This document shows positions 28,515 through 37,147 of a stretch of DNA of 64,000 nt, piece after piece (the stretch's first letter is position 1; each line of letters starts with the position of its first letter). The notes under the pieces are model-generated. The model saw nothing but the letters and a program-made list of their open reading frames with translations, made no database searches and had not been told where the DNA came from. The translations under genes and the position numbers were made by a program. The stretch comes from Meridianimaribacter flavus (GTDB lineage Bacteria > Bacteroidota > Bacteroidia > Flavobacteriales > Flavobacteriaceae). The DNA lies in assembly GCF_004366715.1 (NCBI RefSeq), contig NZ_SOQZ01000001.1:930001-994000 (forward strand). The letters run 5' to 3'.

Positions 28515-29441
28515 TTACTTTGTTATAAAACCAGAAATGGTATCTATAAGCTCTGGTGTTACTTTATGATGTGATTCGTTATACGATTTAAAATTAACCA
28601 AGTCATCACCTTCAATACTGAAAAGAACGTGGTTCATTTTATCTATTAGCTTCAACTCAGCACTAGGATTTGAGTCTTTTAGTCGGTTAGCATCTTCAAC
28701 GCCAACTTGCAAGTCGTTAGTACCATTTACAATAAGTATAGGTATTTGTAGAGATTTTAAAATGTCTTGTGGATTGTATTGCATCCAGTTTATCATAAAC
28801 GGTTGTATGTCTTTACCCAGAAAAGAAGACAAAACAGGAGGGTAGTTGCTGGTGGTTTTACCTTCTTGCAATATCGAAAATATTTTCTTGGTGTCTTCTA
28901 AATAAGCTGGAGCAGTTTGCTCTACTTGTTTAATAATGATTTTATCAATGGTTTGACTTGCTCCAGCTATGGAAATAAACCCATCAACATCTTTTTCAGC
29001 AGCAATCATTCCTATTAAACTCCCTTGACTATGACCAATTATATAAATTTTTGAATAGGTGTTTTGAGATTTAAAATAGTTTACCACATCAATGGCATCA
29101 GTTACAAAATCGTCAAACATTATAGTGTTATCCAACTTTCCTGTTGCTATCAACTTTATGGTGCGTTTGTCATACCTAAAGGTTGCAATACCATTATTGG
29201 TTAAGCCTTCAGCAAGTTTTTTAAGACTGTTATTTCTTGCAAAGTTTTGATTACCATTTCGGTCAACAGGTCCTGATCCTGCGATAATAATCGCTAATGC
29301 TGGTTGCTCAACAGCGCTTGGAACTAGTAAAGTTCCTTCAATAAGAGTATTTACTGCAATCTCTTTTGCAGTAAAATTTTGTGAAAATCCTTTTGATGAA
29401 AACAAAAGCAATACAATTGCAAAATTTATATAGTGTTTCAT
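28515..29441 (-). CDS. Secreted alpha/beta hydrolase
   Basis: 308 residues from the ATG at 29441, which opens a clear signal peptide (MKHYINFAIVLLLFSS, cleavage near GFSQ); an upstream in-frame start would put 16 residues before it and is rejected. The oxyanion stretch AGSGPVDRNG, the nucleophile elbow GHSQGSLIG, the acid in NGTNDLQV and the late His in DKMNHVLF form the catalytic set of a serine hydrolase. Substrate unknown; likely periplasmic. Confidence 0.88.
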   Translation of the reverse strand: MKHYINFAIVLLLFSSKGFSQNFTAKEIAVNTLIEGTLLVPSAVEQPALAIIIAGSGPVDRNGNQNFARNNSLKKLAEGLTNNGIATFRYDKRTIKLIATGKLDNTIMFDDFVTDAIDVVNYFKSQNTYSKIYIIGHSQGSLIGMIAAEKDVDGFISIAGASQTIDKIIIKQVEQTAPAYLEDTKKIFSILQEGKTTSNYPPVLSSFLGKDIQPFMINWMQYNPQDILKSLQIPILIVNGTNDLQVGVEDANRLKDSNPSAELKLIDKMNHVLFSIEGDDLVNFKSYNESHHKVTPELIDTISGFITK

Positions 29442-29665
29442 TGTGTTTTTCAATCTTGTCAAGTCTGTTTCAAAAGTATAGAAAATCAATATTTGTTTGA
29501 TTGTATAACGACAAATAATTTAAAATATTAGAACGTAAACAGAAGTTTTTAAAGTGTATTTTATCGATAAAACGTATTATTTTATCGTTAAATGTTAAAA
29601 TTTAATGCATTTCATCGATTTAATATGTATTTAAACAGATTTTTTAAAATATAATTCTACATTTG

Positions 29666-29806
29666 AAGTGTACTAAAATTTAGTTTTTAGTTCAATGGAT
29701 TAATTAATTAATATTTGCATTATGTTGTTGGCTTAGAGACCCTAAATCTACAACCGTAATAAAAAGCAAATTAGGAAAACCGAGATTGAGGGATCTCGGT
29801 TTTTTC
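29666..29806 (+). ncRNA. Candidate small RNA (about 135 nt)
   Basis: The unit between the -7-like box TACATTTG (29658-29665) and the terminator at 29778-29806 has no open frame of useful length. The next gene (AlkB-like) points the opposite way, so the terminator has no other rightward gene to serve. No known RNA family was recognised. Confidence 0.4.
29778..29806 (+). terminator. Intrinsic terminator of the orphan transcript
   Basis: AACCGAGAT (29778-29786) pairs perfectly with ATCTCGGTT (29793-29801) and is followed by a T-run. It might also partly terminate the leftward alkB-like gene, but leftwards the T-run is weaker and that gene transcribes from 30415 towards 29816, so this position also suits its 3' end. 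Confidence 0.85.
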
Positions 29807-29815
29807 TTTTTATAG

Positions 29816-30415
29816 CTATACTATAGTTCTAAATGTTAAGTTGATGCGTTCTCCAATAATTTTTTTGGTCTTCGGAATTTGGTGTAGCCAATAGTGTTGC
29901 ATTTCTCCTTTCATTATTAGCAAACTACCATGTTCTAAAATAAGCTTGTGTTTTTCGTCTTTTAGTTGTCTGTGTTTAAAATGAAATGCTCTTTGAGCTC
30001 CAAAACTCAATGAAGCAATTATTGGATTTTTACCTAATTCTTTTTCATTATCAGCATGCCAACCATTACTGTCATTACCATTTCGATATAAGTTTAAAAG
30101 TACAGATGTAAATTGATGCTCAACAGTTTTCTCTACATCAGTTTTAATCCGTTTTAACTCGTCAGTAAAAGGTAAAGGAGTCATTGTTATGTTAGAGTAA
30201 GCATAGGGTTTGGTATTGTTGGCATACAATGCAGTTAGTCTTGGTTGTTTGTAAGTTTGACCAAAAACCTTAATGTCATATTGCTGCCATGATATGACTT
30301 TTCTTAGTCTGCTAAAATACTGGTCGGCTTCAGAGTTGTTATAAAAATTAGGAATATAAATTAGTTCAGCATTTGGAAGCTGAAAGGTTGTTTTTTCGTT
30401 TAAAAACAAAGTCAT
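29816..30415 (-). CDS. alkB: AlkB-type alpha-ketoglutarate-dependent dioxygenase
   Basis: 199 residues of the short AlkB type. The iron ligands HxD (GWHADNEKELG) and the later His (MQHYWLHQIPKT), and the two arginines that bind 2-oxoglutarate (RINLTFRT) are present. The family repairs N-alkylated DNA or RNA bases by oxidative demethylation. It starts 33 bp from the divergent dipeptidase gene, so the two promoters must overlap. Confidence 0.92.
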   Translation of the reverse strand: MTLFLNEKTTFQLPNAELIYIPNFYNNSEADQYFSRLRKVISWQQYDIKVFGQTYKQPRLTALYANNTKPYAYSNITMTPLPFTDELKRIKTDVEKTVEHQFTSVLLNLYRNGNDSNGWHADNEKELGKNPIIASLSFGAQRAFHFKHRQLKDEKHKLILEHGSLLIMKGEMQHYWLHQIPKTKKIIGERINLTFRTIV

Positions 30416-30448
30416 AGCCTAAATTTTTTCTAAATTAGCTTATACATT

Positions 30449-31129
30449 ATGAAAAACAAAATTATCATTTGCCTTCTATTGCTCATATCTTTTGGTTTTA
30501 CCAAACAAGATACTACCAACTTACCTGAAGGTTTTGTGTATGTAAAAACAATTATCCCAGATATTGATGTTGAACTGCGTTACTACAGTACACATAATTT
30601 TGTTGGAGATACCATAGTAGGTTACAAAGCCAATACACTTATTTTAACCAAGCAGTCTGCCGAAGCTTTAAAAAAAGTACAAGATGAATTGCAACAGCAA
30701 AACCTTTGTTTGAGAGTATATGATGGTTATAGACCACAACGTGCAGTAAACCATTTTATGCGTTGGGCAAAAGACTTAAATGATACTATAAATAAGCAAG
30801 AGTTTTATCCTGAAGTTGAAAAACGCTTTTTGTTTAGAGAAGAATATATTGCCACACGATCAGGTCATAGTAGAGGAAGCACTGTTGATTTAACCATTAT
30901 TGATGGTAATACCAATGAGCCATTGGATATGGGAAGTCCGTATGATTTTTTTGGACAACAGTCTTGGGTGAGTTATGAAGGTATAACCGATGAACAGAAA
31001 GCCAACAGACAGCTGCTACAACAGGTTATGCTAAAACATAATTTTAGAAATTACTCAAAAGAATGGTGGCACTTTACACTGCGTTGGGAACCATTTCCTG
31101 ATACTTATTTCGATTTTGAGGTGGAGTAG
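30449..31129 (+). CDS. D-alanyl-D-alanine dipeptidase, M15 family
   Basis: 226 residues with a signal peptide (KIIICLLLLISFGF). The zinc-site motifs of the VanX/DdpX type are visible: SGHSRGSTVDLT (His and Asp) and EWWHFTL (Glu and His). Family role: cleaves D-Ala-D-Ala dipeptide from peptidoglycan turnover. There are no van-type neighbours, so a resistance role is not suggested. It is divergently placed to the AlkB-like gene. Confidence 0.92.
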   Translation: MKNKIIICLLLLISFGFTKQDTTNLPEGFVYVKTIIPDIDVELRYYSTHNFVGDTIVGYKANTLILTKQSAEALKKVQDELQQQNLCLRVYDGYRPQRAVNHFMRWAKDLNDTINKQEFYPEVEKRFLFREEYIATRSGHSRGSTVDLTIIDGNTNEPLDMGSPYDFFGQQSWVSYEGITDEQKANRQLLQQVMLKHNFRNYSKEWWHFTLRWEPFPDTYFDFEVE

Positions 31130-31141
31130 CGGTTAATGACT

Positions 31142-31690
31142 TTATGCTCTTTTCCTGTTTTTTAAAATTATTAGCGTAATAATATAGATTATCACAATTG
31201 CAAAAGGAATAGCAACAAACCTATGTTCTGGTAATAAATACCATAATGCTAAAACTACAACAGTTCTTGTTGTCGAATGAAAAACACCAACCCAATGATT
31301 GATAATCCATGAAAAAGGAAGCCACATCAATCCTGTTAAAATACCAACAGTAAGTGGTAAAGAAGTATAATCAATAAGAAAAAAGGGAATAGCAATAGCA
31401 TAAACTAACACTGCTTGAGCAACAGTAAAAAAGAACAGTTTGTCAAACTCATTTTTCTGTTTTTGTTTATCCAGAAAGTTTTCACCTGTAAACTTTGAAA
31501 TAAATATGCCTAAATATACAATACTACCTGTTGCAATAAATAATACCCAAACAGTGGTTTGCACTGATAATGTAAGACCTGAAATTCCAACTAGTAACCA
31601 AGCTATCAATCCTGCAAGTGGAGTTGCTATAAACTTACCGTTTTTAAATTCAGTACGTTGCGCTTCAAGTGTTCTTTTGGTTGGTTCCAT
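31142..31690 (-). CDS. Multi-pass membrane protein of unknown function
   Basis: 182 residues with five to six hydrophobic segments after a polar N-terminus of about 25 residues. No catalytic motif that I can name; WLPFSWIINHWVGVFHS and the histidine-containing loop may be conserved. Convergent with the dipeptidase gene (12 bp apart). Confidence 0.65.
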   Translation of the reverse strand: MEPTKRTLEAQRTEFKNGKFIATPLAGLIAWLLVGISGLTLSVQTTVWVLFIATGSIVYLGIFISKFTGENFLDKQKQKNEFDKLFFFTVAQAVLVYAIAIPFFLIDYTSLPLTVGILTGLMWLPFSWIINHWVGVFHSTTRTVVVLALWYLLPEHRFVAIPFAIVIIYIITLIILKNRKRA

Positions 31691-31770
31691 TTTTTTAGTT
31701 TAGTTGGTCGTTTTATTTTTAAAAGCTATCAAGAGGAGTTTAGCTTTTTATTTTATGGATTAGTGATGAG

Positions 31771-32184
31771 TTATAGCTGTTTTTGTATCCAGTTTTTGTT
31801 AAGTTGTTTTAAATCTGTTTCGATAATTTTTCCGCCTATTATTATTTCTAATGCAATTACAAGTAGAAAAAAGATAGGGAAATGTCCTCCGTTGATATTG
31901 AATCTGATTGAGAAAATCAGATAGTAAGTTAAAATCAGAATACTAATCAGGTTAAGTGTAAAAGATAGAAATCCCATTGGAATAGAATATTTCTTGCGCA
32001 TTGATATTAAGTTTGCAATTGCAGTTAATATAAATACAAGTCCACCGTAAATTATTAAAGCAGTTTCTTTGTTTTTCATTGAGATGTTTCCGTGAGAACC
32101 TGCTCCAAGTAAAACAAAGCTAAAAAGAGCAGTGATAATTAGCAATATTATTAAAACCGGTCGTATATGTCTTTTTGTGTCCAA
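31771..32184 (-). CDS. Small membrane protein of unknown function
   Basis: 137 residues with four predicted transmembrane helices (about 10-30, 42-62, 75-95, 105-125). No recognisable motif. Lies alone between two other leftward genes. Confidence 0.6.
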   Translation of the reverse strand: MDTKRHIRPVLIILLIITALFSFVLLGAGSHGNISMKNKETALIIYGGLVFILTAIANLISMRKKYSIPMGFLSFTLNLISILILTYYLIFSIRFNINGGHFPIFFLLVIALEIIIGGKIIETDLKQLNKNWIQKQL

Positions 32185-32251
32185 ATAGGTTCAATTATAA
32201 TCGTCAGTTACAGATTAATATGCATTAATTTTAAGTTTATCACTGATTTTA

Positions 32252-32294
32252 GTAATTACGAGTTTCAGACCTAGTCAAATCCACTCGTAATTAC
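32252..32294. repeat. Inverted repeat in an intergenic gap
   Basis: GTAATTACGAG (32252-32262) pairs with CTCGTAATTAC (32284-32294) across a 21-base loop. No T-run follows; it may end the leftward gene at 32320 or be an operator of the gene starting at 32184. Confidence 0.5.
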
Positions 32295-32319
32295 GATTAT
32301 ACATTTTATGGATAGTTAT

Positions 32320-32763
32320 TTATTCTTTATCTAAATTCAGATAATACAGTTTTGCAGCTTCTTGAATTTCATTATCTAAACTGTCGTCAAGTGAATATGA
32401 GTAAAGAACCCAATCATCATTTGGTTTGTAAAATTTAAAGATAAATCTAATCGGTTGACGGTCGTATTTTACAAGGTATGAATATAAAACAAAACTTTCA
32501 GCAAACTTTTTAGTTGTGATTAATTCATGACCGTAATACTTACCCATGTAACTTTCAGTAAACCCATTTACTGTTCCAATAATTTTATCAATATCATCTT
32601 TTATTCTTTCAGTCCATTTATTTGTCGCATATAAATCTTTAACAGCTTTTCCAGCGTCTTTCTTATAGGTTTCAAAAAAAGTGTCAATCAATTTTTGCGG
32701 ACTAGATTGTGCAAATAAGTTACTTGATGCTAAAATCATTATTATGATTAGTGTTCTTTTCAT
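32320..32763 (-). CDS. Small secreted protein of unknown function
   Basis: 147 residues with a signal peptide (MKRTLIIIMILASSNLFAQ). The mature part has a cone-shaped alpha+beta look (KLIDTFFETYKKDAGKAVK, then paired strands ending WVLYSYSLDD), similar in form to NTF2/SnoaL-type folds, but with no catalytic residues that I can assign. Confidence 0.65.
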   Translation of the reverse strand: MKRTLIIIMILASSNLFAQSSPQKLIDTFFETYKKDAGKAVKDLYATNKWTERIKDDIDKIIGTVNGFTESYMGKYYGHELITTKKFAESFVLYSYLVKYDRQPIRFIFKFYKPNDDWVLYSYSLDDSLDNEIQEAAKLYYLNLDKE

Positions 32764-32827
32764 TTTATTCTATAATTTATTTAGAGTTCTGTTTAATTAC
32801 CTGTAATTCTAAAATAGTAATCATAAA

Positions 32828-33181
32828 CTACAAATATGACCAAGCCCAATACATTAATACAAATTGTAAAGGAATACGTAGTATTAAAATCCATTTTGGG
32901 ATGCCAGCACTTGCTTTTTCACCTGATAACATATAAAAATGTACTAGTAAAAACACTACTAACATTGCTATAGTGCCATATACAGCAGTAGTTTTTAAAA
33001 CAGGAATACATAAGGCAATACCCAAAGCAATTTCTGCAATGCCACTTAAAAGCACCAGTAATTTATGGTTTGGTAAATACCTGGGCATAATGCGCATATA
33101 CATTTTAGGTTTTATAAAATGCATAAAGCCTGCAAAAACATAAATTGCAGCCATAAGGTATAAGTGCCAAGGGTTATTCAT
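32828..33181 (-). CDS. DoxX-like membrane protein
   Basis: 117 residues with four transmembrane helices and the DoxX-family patterns AAIYVFAGFMHFIKPK and ISGIAEIALGIALCIP-like (here LLSGIAEIALGIAL). Function of the family is loosely defined (quinone or respiratory context in some members). Its start overlaps the upstream carboxypeptidase-like gene by 8 bp, suggesting coupled translation. Confidence 0.85.
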   Translation of the reverse strand: MNNPWHLYLMAAIYVFAGFMHFIKPKMYMRIMPRYLPNHKLLVLLSGIAEIALGIALCIPVLKTTAVYGTIAMLVVFLLVHFYMLSGEKASAGIPKWILILRIPLQFVLMYWAWSYL

Positions 33182-34160
33182 CTTTAAATACTTTATAAGT
33201 GAGTCCTACACCATAATTGGTAAGGTCTGACTTTAATAAACTAGATTCAATACCACTTCCTTTTTTGAATTGTACCCACTTATTATTATCTAAAAACACA
33301 CGTTTTATATAGGTGTTGTGTGCTTCAATTTCATCAGTAAATGGAAAAAGAGGTCTAAAATTAGTTGGGATTTTTACAATGCCTCTTGCTGTTTTTATTT
33401 CCTTGTATTTTTTATTAGGAAGTAATTTTCCTGTTTTATCTGTGTAACCTAAAACCTGTATAGAAACAAAAAAACCATTTTTAGGAATGAACAAATTGTG
33501 TTTAGAGACATCCAATTCGTATGCATCACCATGTTTTTCGGTAGCTACAAACACAATGTTATCATAAGTTAGAGCCTCTCCAGGAAAACCATTATTGTTC
33601 TTGTAAAACTTTACTTTAAACAGCGTTGAGAATTCACGTTTGTTGGCATTGGAACGTTTGCGCTTTTTCCAGTCTTTAGACTCTAAAGTAATAGGGAAGT
33701 GAACAGTGCTTATTTGTTTGAGTTGCGAATCGGTATTATTAAAAAATACAGCAATTTCCGATTCTATTGTTGGTAACCAGCACTTGTAATAATCGTCATC
33801 CAAATACGGTTTAAGCGTTTCTTCCTTAAACTTTCTATTGATGGTTACATTAATGACTACTTCATCCAATTGGTCAATGTATGGTTCTAAATTAATAGTC
33901 TCCGAGAGGTTGTTTGCTGCAATCGAAACATCTTTGTAACCTAATGCCGAAATAAACAGAGAGTCAACATCTGGATATAATTTTTTACTAAAAACAAACA
34001 TACCTTCATCATCGGCAAAAATACCATGTCCATTGCCAAAAGATACGGTTGCATATGCAACAGGTATTTTGCTTTGTGCATCCTTTATTCTGGTTTGCGA
34101 TACAGCAAAACCAGAATAAAGAATACCTAAATATAGTATGAGTTGCTGTGTTTTAAACAC
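33174..34160 (-). CDS. Secreted carboxypeptidase-like regulatory domain protein (GTG start)
   Basis: 328 residues starting at a GTG (34160), the only start that keeps the signal peptide (QQLILYLGILYSGFAVS). An N-terminal carboxypeptidase-regulatory-like domain (VAYATVSFGNGHGIFADDEG) is followed by a linker (NRKFKEETLKPYL) and a beta-rich C-terminal domain (VKFYKNNNGFPGEAL, NLFIPKNGFFVSIQVLGY). The same two-domain plan occurs in the gene at 58777. Function unknown. It begins 1 bp after the DUF885 stop. Confidence 0.78.
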   Translation of the reverse strand: MFKTQQLILYLGILYSGFAVSQTRIKDAQSKIPVAYATVSFGNGHGIFADDEGMFVFSKKLYPDVDSLFISALGYKDVSIAANNLSETINLEPYIDQLDEVVINVTINRKFKEETLKPYLDDDYYKCWLPTIESEIAVFFNNTDSQLKQISTVHFPITLESKDWKKRKRSNANKREFSTLFKVKFYKNNNGFPGEALTYDNIVFVATEKHGDAYELDVSKHNLFIPKNGFFVSIQVLGYTDKTGKLLPNKKYKEIKTARGIVKIPTNFRPLFPFTDEIEAHNTYIKRVFLDNNKWVQFKKGSGIESSLLKSDLTNYGVGLTYKVFKDE

Positions 34161-34161
34161 C

Positions 34162-35955
34162 TTATTTTTTATTTGCTATCCAAGCGTTTATTTTGTCTTC
34201 TAACAATGCTAAAGGCATGTTTCCTGATTCTAAAATTTGATTGTGAAAGTCAGCAATATTAAAAGCATCACCAAGTTCTTTTTCAGCTTTAGCACGTAAT
34301 TCTTTAATTTTTAACTGACCGATTTTATAGGATAAAGCTTGACCAGGAATAGCCATATAACGCTCAATTTCGGCAGTAATGCTTGCTTCTGTTTCTGCTT
34401 CATTTTTTAATGAATATTTTATGGCTTGCTCTCTTGTCCATCCTTTGGTGTGAATTCCTGTATCAACAACCAGTCTAATGGCTCTGTGCATTTCAGCACT
34501 TAACATTCCAAAATATTGATATGGGTTTGTGTATAGTCCAAGTTCTTTTCCTAAGGATTCAGTATATAAAGCCCAACCTTCTCCATAAGCACTGTAATAC
34601 AATGTTTTTCTAAAGTCTGGTAGTTCTTTATTTTCTTGTTGTAAGGAAATTTGATAATGATGTCCTGGAATAGCTTCGTGTAAAAATAAAGACTCGTCAG
34701 AGAAGTTATTGTAATTTTCGGCATTTGGCACAGGAACATAAAAAATACCTGGTCGAGTACCATCTAACGATCCTGGGTTGTACTCAGCACTTGCCGATGC
34801 TTCCCTGAAAGCTTCAGTGCGTCTTACTTCAAAAGGTGTTCTTGGTTTTACATTAAATAGTTTATCCAATTGAGGTTGCATAGTCTCATGTATTCTATTG
34901 AAGTGCGCTATAACTTCTTCTGCAGTTTTGTAAGGCATAAGCTCTTTATTGGTTCTTACATAGTCAAAAAATGCAATAATATCACCTTCAAAACCTACTT
35001 GTTCCTTTACTTTTTCCATTTCAGAAAGTATACGCTTTACTTCACTAAGCCCTAGTTGGTGGATTTCATCAGCAGTCATGTTTGTAGTAGTGTAGCGTTT
35101 TATTAAATGCTGATAATACTCATTACCATTAGGTGTAGCAGAAATGCCACTTTCAGTTTTACCAGCCGCTAAGTAATCTGTACTCATGTAAGCGTGAAGT
35201 TTTTTATAGGCAGGCACAACTTTGTTTAAAACCATATCTTTGTAAGCTTCGGTTATTTTAGTCTTATCTTCATCAGAAAACGTATCAGGTAAATTCTTTA
35301 AAGGAGCATAAAATAAGTGCTCATCAAGATTGGTTGTGGTTGAAGCATCAAGTTGAGGTAATACCTTTTTGATTAAAGATTTTGGCAACACATAACCTGC
35401 TTTAACGCCTTCTTTCATTTTTTCTTCAGCAGAATTCATCCATTGTAAGTAACCGTCTAAACGACTTAACCAGTTGTTATAATCTTCAACTGTTTTAAAT
35501 GGTTGCGAAGATGAACCGCTAGCCAATTGACCAATAATTAGGTGTTGTGCCCAAAACTGATTGATAGGCATTAAATCTTCATTAAATTCAAAACGCTCTA
35601 AGTTAGTATCACATTCCCAAATTAAAATGGCTTTACTTAATCGCTGACTCTCAGATAAACTATCATTATTAAAAGCACTAACTTGAGATTTGTAATTACT
35701 GTAATAGGCTTTTTCATCAGATTCAAACTGATTTGATAAGGTATTTGGTAGTTTATCATTATATCTATTGTCACCAGCTGAGGTTGCATTTAAAGGGTAA
35801 AGTTTAAGTCCATCTTCATGATAAAGTTTTAAAACCTTATCAAAAGCTTCATTATTTACAACATCAACGTTTTTATTGGTTTGGTTACTTTTAGTATCCT
35901 CTTTACAGGCAATAAAACTTAGAATTAAACAGCTAAGTGCTAGAATTTTTTTCAT
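34162..35955 (-). CDS. DUF885 family lipoprotein, putative metallopeptidase
   Basis: 597 residues with a lipoprotein signal (ALSCLILSFIACKED, lipid-attachment Cys near residue 17). The motif HEAIPGHHYQ near residue 425 is the HExxxGH zinc signature found in DUF885 proteins, with helical surroundings. The family has been viewed as metallopeptidases acting outside the cytoplasm. Followed after one base by the carboxypeptidase-like gene, so probably the first gene of a three-gene unit ending in the DoxX-like gene. Confidence 0.9.
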   Translation of the reverse strand: MKKILALSCLILSFIACKEDTKSNQTNKNVDVVNNEAFDKVLKLYHEDGLKLYPLNATSAGDNRYNDKLPNTLSNQFESDEKAYYSNYKSQVSAFNNDSLSESQRLSKAILIWECDTNLERFEFNEDLMPINQFWAQHLIIGQLASGSSSQPFKTVEDYNNWLSRLDGYLQWMNSAEEKMKEGVKAGYVLPKSLIKKVLPQLDASTTTNLDEHLFYAPLKNLPDTFSDEDKTKITEAYKDMVLNKVVPAYKKLHAYMSTDYLAAGKTESGISATPNGNEYYQHLIKRYTTTNMTADEIHQLGLSEVKRILSEMEKVKEQVGFEGDIIAFFDYVRTNKELMPYKTAEEVIAHFNRIHETMQPQLDKLFNVKPRTPFEVRRTEAFREASASAEYNPGSLDGTRPGIFYVPVPNAENYNNFSDESLFLHEAIPGHHYQISLQQENKELPDFRKTLYYSAYGEGWALYTESLGKELGLYTNPYQYFGMLSAEMHRAIRLVVDTGIHTKGWTREQAIKYSLKNEAETEASITAEIERYMAIPGQALSYKIGQLKIKELRAKAEKELGDAFNIADFHNQILESGNMPLALLEDKINAWIANKK

Positions 35956-36011
35956 TGATTGAATTTTTGAATTAAACCTTAAAGATACATAATCTAATAT
36001 TCAATCATAAA

Positions 36012-36043
36012 AAAACTACTGCTCAATATTGAACAGTAGTTTT
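36012..36043 (-). terminator. Terminator of the DUF6249-like gene
   Basis: AAAACTACTG (36012-36021) pairs perfectly with CAGTAGTTTT (36034-36043); leftwards seven T follow. It lies 28 bp beyond the stop of the leftward gene. Confidence 0.85.
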
Positions 36044-36070
36044 AAGTTTTTGGTTGGTAATTTTAATGTT

Positions 36071-36418
36071 TTATTCTTTGTCTAATTTTTTAGTCATATT
36101 AAACCCTGCAAAAAGCCCTAAACCAGCCATTGTAAAAATGCAAGCAGGATAAATACCTCCATCATTAATGCTTGTGTAGGTTTCTAAAAGTAAAGCAATA
36201 AAAGAACCAAGACCAATACCCATTAATAATAAGGCTAAGTTTAAAATTAAAACTTTCCAAATTGGTGCTGCTTGTTGTCTTCCTTTTACAAAAATGCTTG
36301 CATCTGCTCCTTTTTCAATAAGTGCTAAGCGTTCTTTGTTTCTTGTTGAAAAATAAAGATAAAAGATTCCAAAAACGGCCGCAATCATTAACGGCATAAT
36401 TACAAATTCTGATCCCAT
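36071..36418 (-). CDS. DUF6249-like membrane protein
   Basis: 115 residues with three hydrophobic segments. The pattern of an N-terminal helix followed by the polar YFSTRNKERLALIEKGAD loop and two further helices matches small proteins annotated as DUF6249. Often found beside ECF sigma factor genes in Bacteroidota; here it is divergent from one, with 138 bp between the start codons. Confidence 0.75.
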   Translation of the reverse strand: MGSEFVIMPLMIAAVFGIFYLYFSTRNKERLALIEKGADASIFVKGRQQAAPIWKVLILNLALLLMGIGLGSFIALLLETYTSINDGGIYPACIFTMAGLGLFAGFNMTKKLDKE

Positions 36419-36520
36419 AACGGTTTGTTTTTAATTGATTATTTTTAAGTGTTCATAGCCTATGACGATATGAATTGAATTATGGTTACAACTTTTCCAA
36501 AATATTTTTCAATTTATACT

Positions 36521-36546
36521 GTAACCTTTGGTTCGGATTTGTCGTC
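36521..36546 (+). promoter_or_regulatory. Possible ECF-type promoter of the sigma factor gene
   Basis: GTAACC (36521-36526) and CGTC (36543-36546), about 16-17 bp apart, look like the -35 AAC and -10 CGTC elements used by many ECF sigma factors. The chosen ATG follows at 36557. This suggests autoregulation (inference). Confidence 0.5.
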
Positions 36547-36556
36547 CAATGCAAAA

Positions 36557-37147
36557 ATGACAACCAACAACGACCAACACATCATCAATCAAATACTTGC
36601 TGGAGATACCAAAGCTTTTGCTGTTTTGGTAAATCAGTACAAGGACTTGGTATTTACGTTGGCGTTGCGAATGTTAAAGCATAGGGAAGAGGCTGAAGAG
36701 GTTTCGCAAGATACTTTTATAAAAGTATTTAAGTCCTTACATAAATTTAAAGGAGACTCAAAGCTGTCTACTTGGATTTATAGAGTTGCTTACAATAATT
36801 GCTTAGATAGGTTGAAAAAGCAAAAAGTACAATATAATATTGTTGCTATTAATGAGTTTACTGAACATGAGGTGAAAACCATTGATAATGCTTTTGAAAA
36901 CTTAGTTGAAGCAGAACGAAGGCAAACCATACAAGAGTGTATACAAATGTTGCCAAATGATGATGCGTTTTTATTGACATTGTATTACTTTGAAGAACAA
37001 TCTATCGAAGATATTTCGAAAGTGGTTGGTTTATCAGTAAATAATGTAAAAGTAAAATTGTTTAGAAGTAGAAAAAAACTAATGACAATTTTAAAACAGA
37101 AATTAGAACCCGAATTAATTGAATCTTATGAAAGAGAACGAAAATAA
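36557..37147 (+). CDS. RNA polymerase sigma factor, ECF type
   Basis: 196 residues from the ATG at 36557 (MTTNNDQHIINQILAGDTKA). An upstream ATG at 36482 would read through the presumed promoter and add 25 non-homologous residues. Region 2 is seen in FAVLVNQYKDLVFTLALRML, EEAEEVSQDTFIKVF and TWIYRVAYNNCLDRLKK; region 4 in SIEDISKVVGLSVNNVKVK. It directs polymerase to stress or envelope promoters. The next gene overlaps its 3' end, the usual place for an anti-sigma factor. Confidence 0.93.
   Translation: MTTNNDQHIINQILAGDTKAFAVLVNQYKDLVFTLALRMLKHREEAEEVSQDTFIKVFKSLHKFKGDSKLSTWIYRVAYNNCLDRLKKQKVQYNIVAINEFTEHEVKTIDNAFENLVEAERRQTIQECIQMLPNDDAFLLTLYYFEEQSIEDISKVVGLSVNNVKVKLFRSRKKLMTILKQKLEPELIESYERERK

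Larger units (their letters stand above)
29442..29815. other. 374-bp intergenic region with possible operator sites and an orphan transcript
   Basis: Contains the hydrolase upstream region, three ATCG-centred sites (29559-29572 TTTTATCGATAAAA; around 29586; around 29616), a TACATTTG promoter box at 29658-29665 reading rightwards, and a strong rightward terminator at 29778-29806. No protein gene longer than about 20 codons was found. Confidence 0.6.

Noticed and set aside
30449-31129. Vancomycin-resistance dipeptidase
   Set aside because: No VanH/VanA/VanR/VanS genes nearby; the secreted form points to peptidoglycan turnover.
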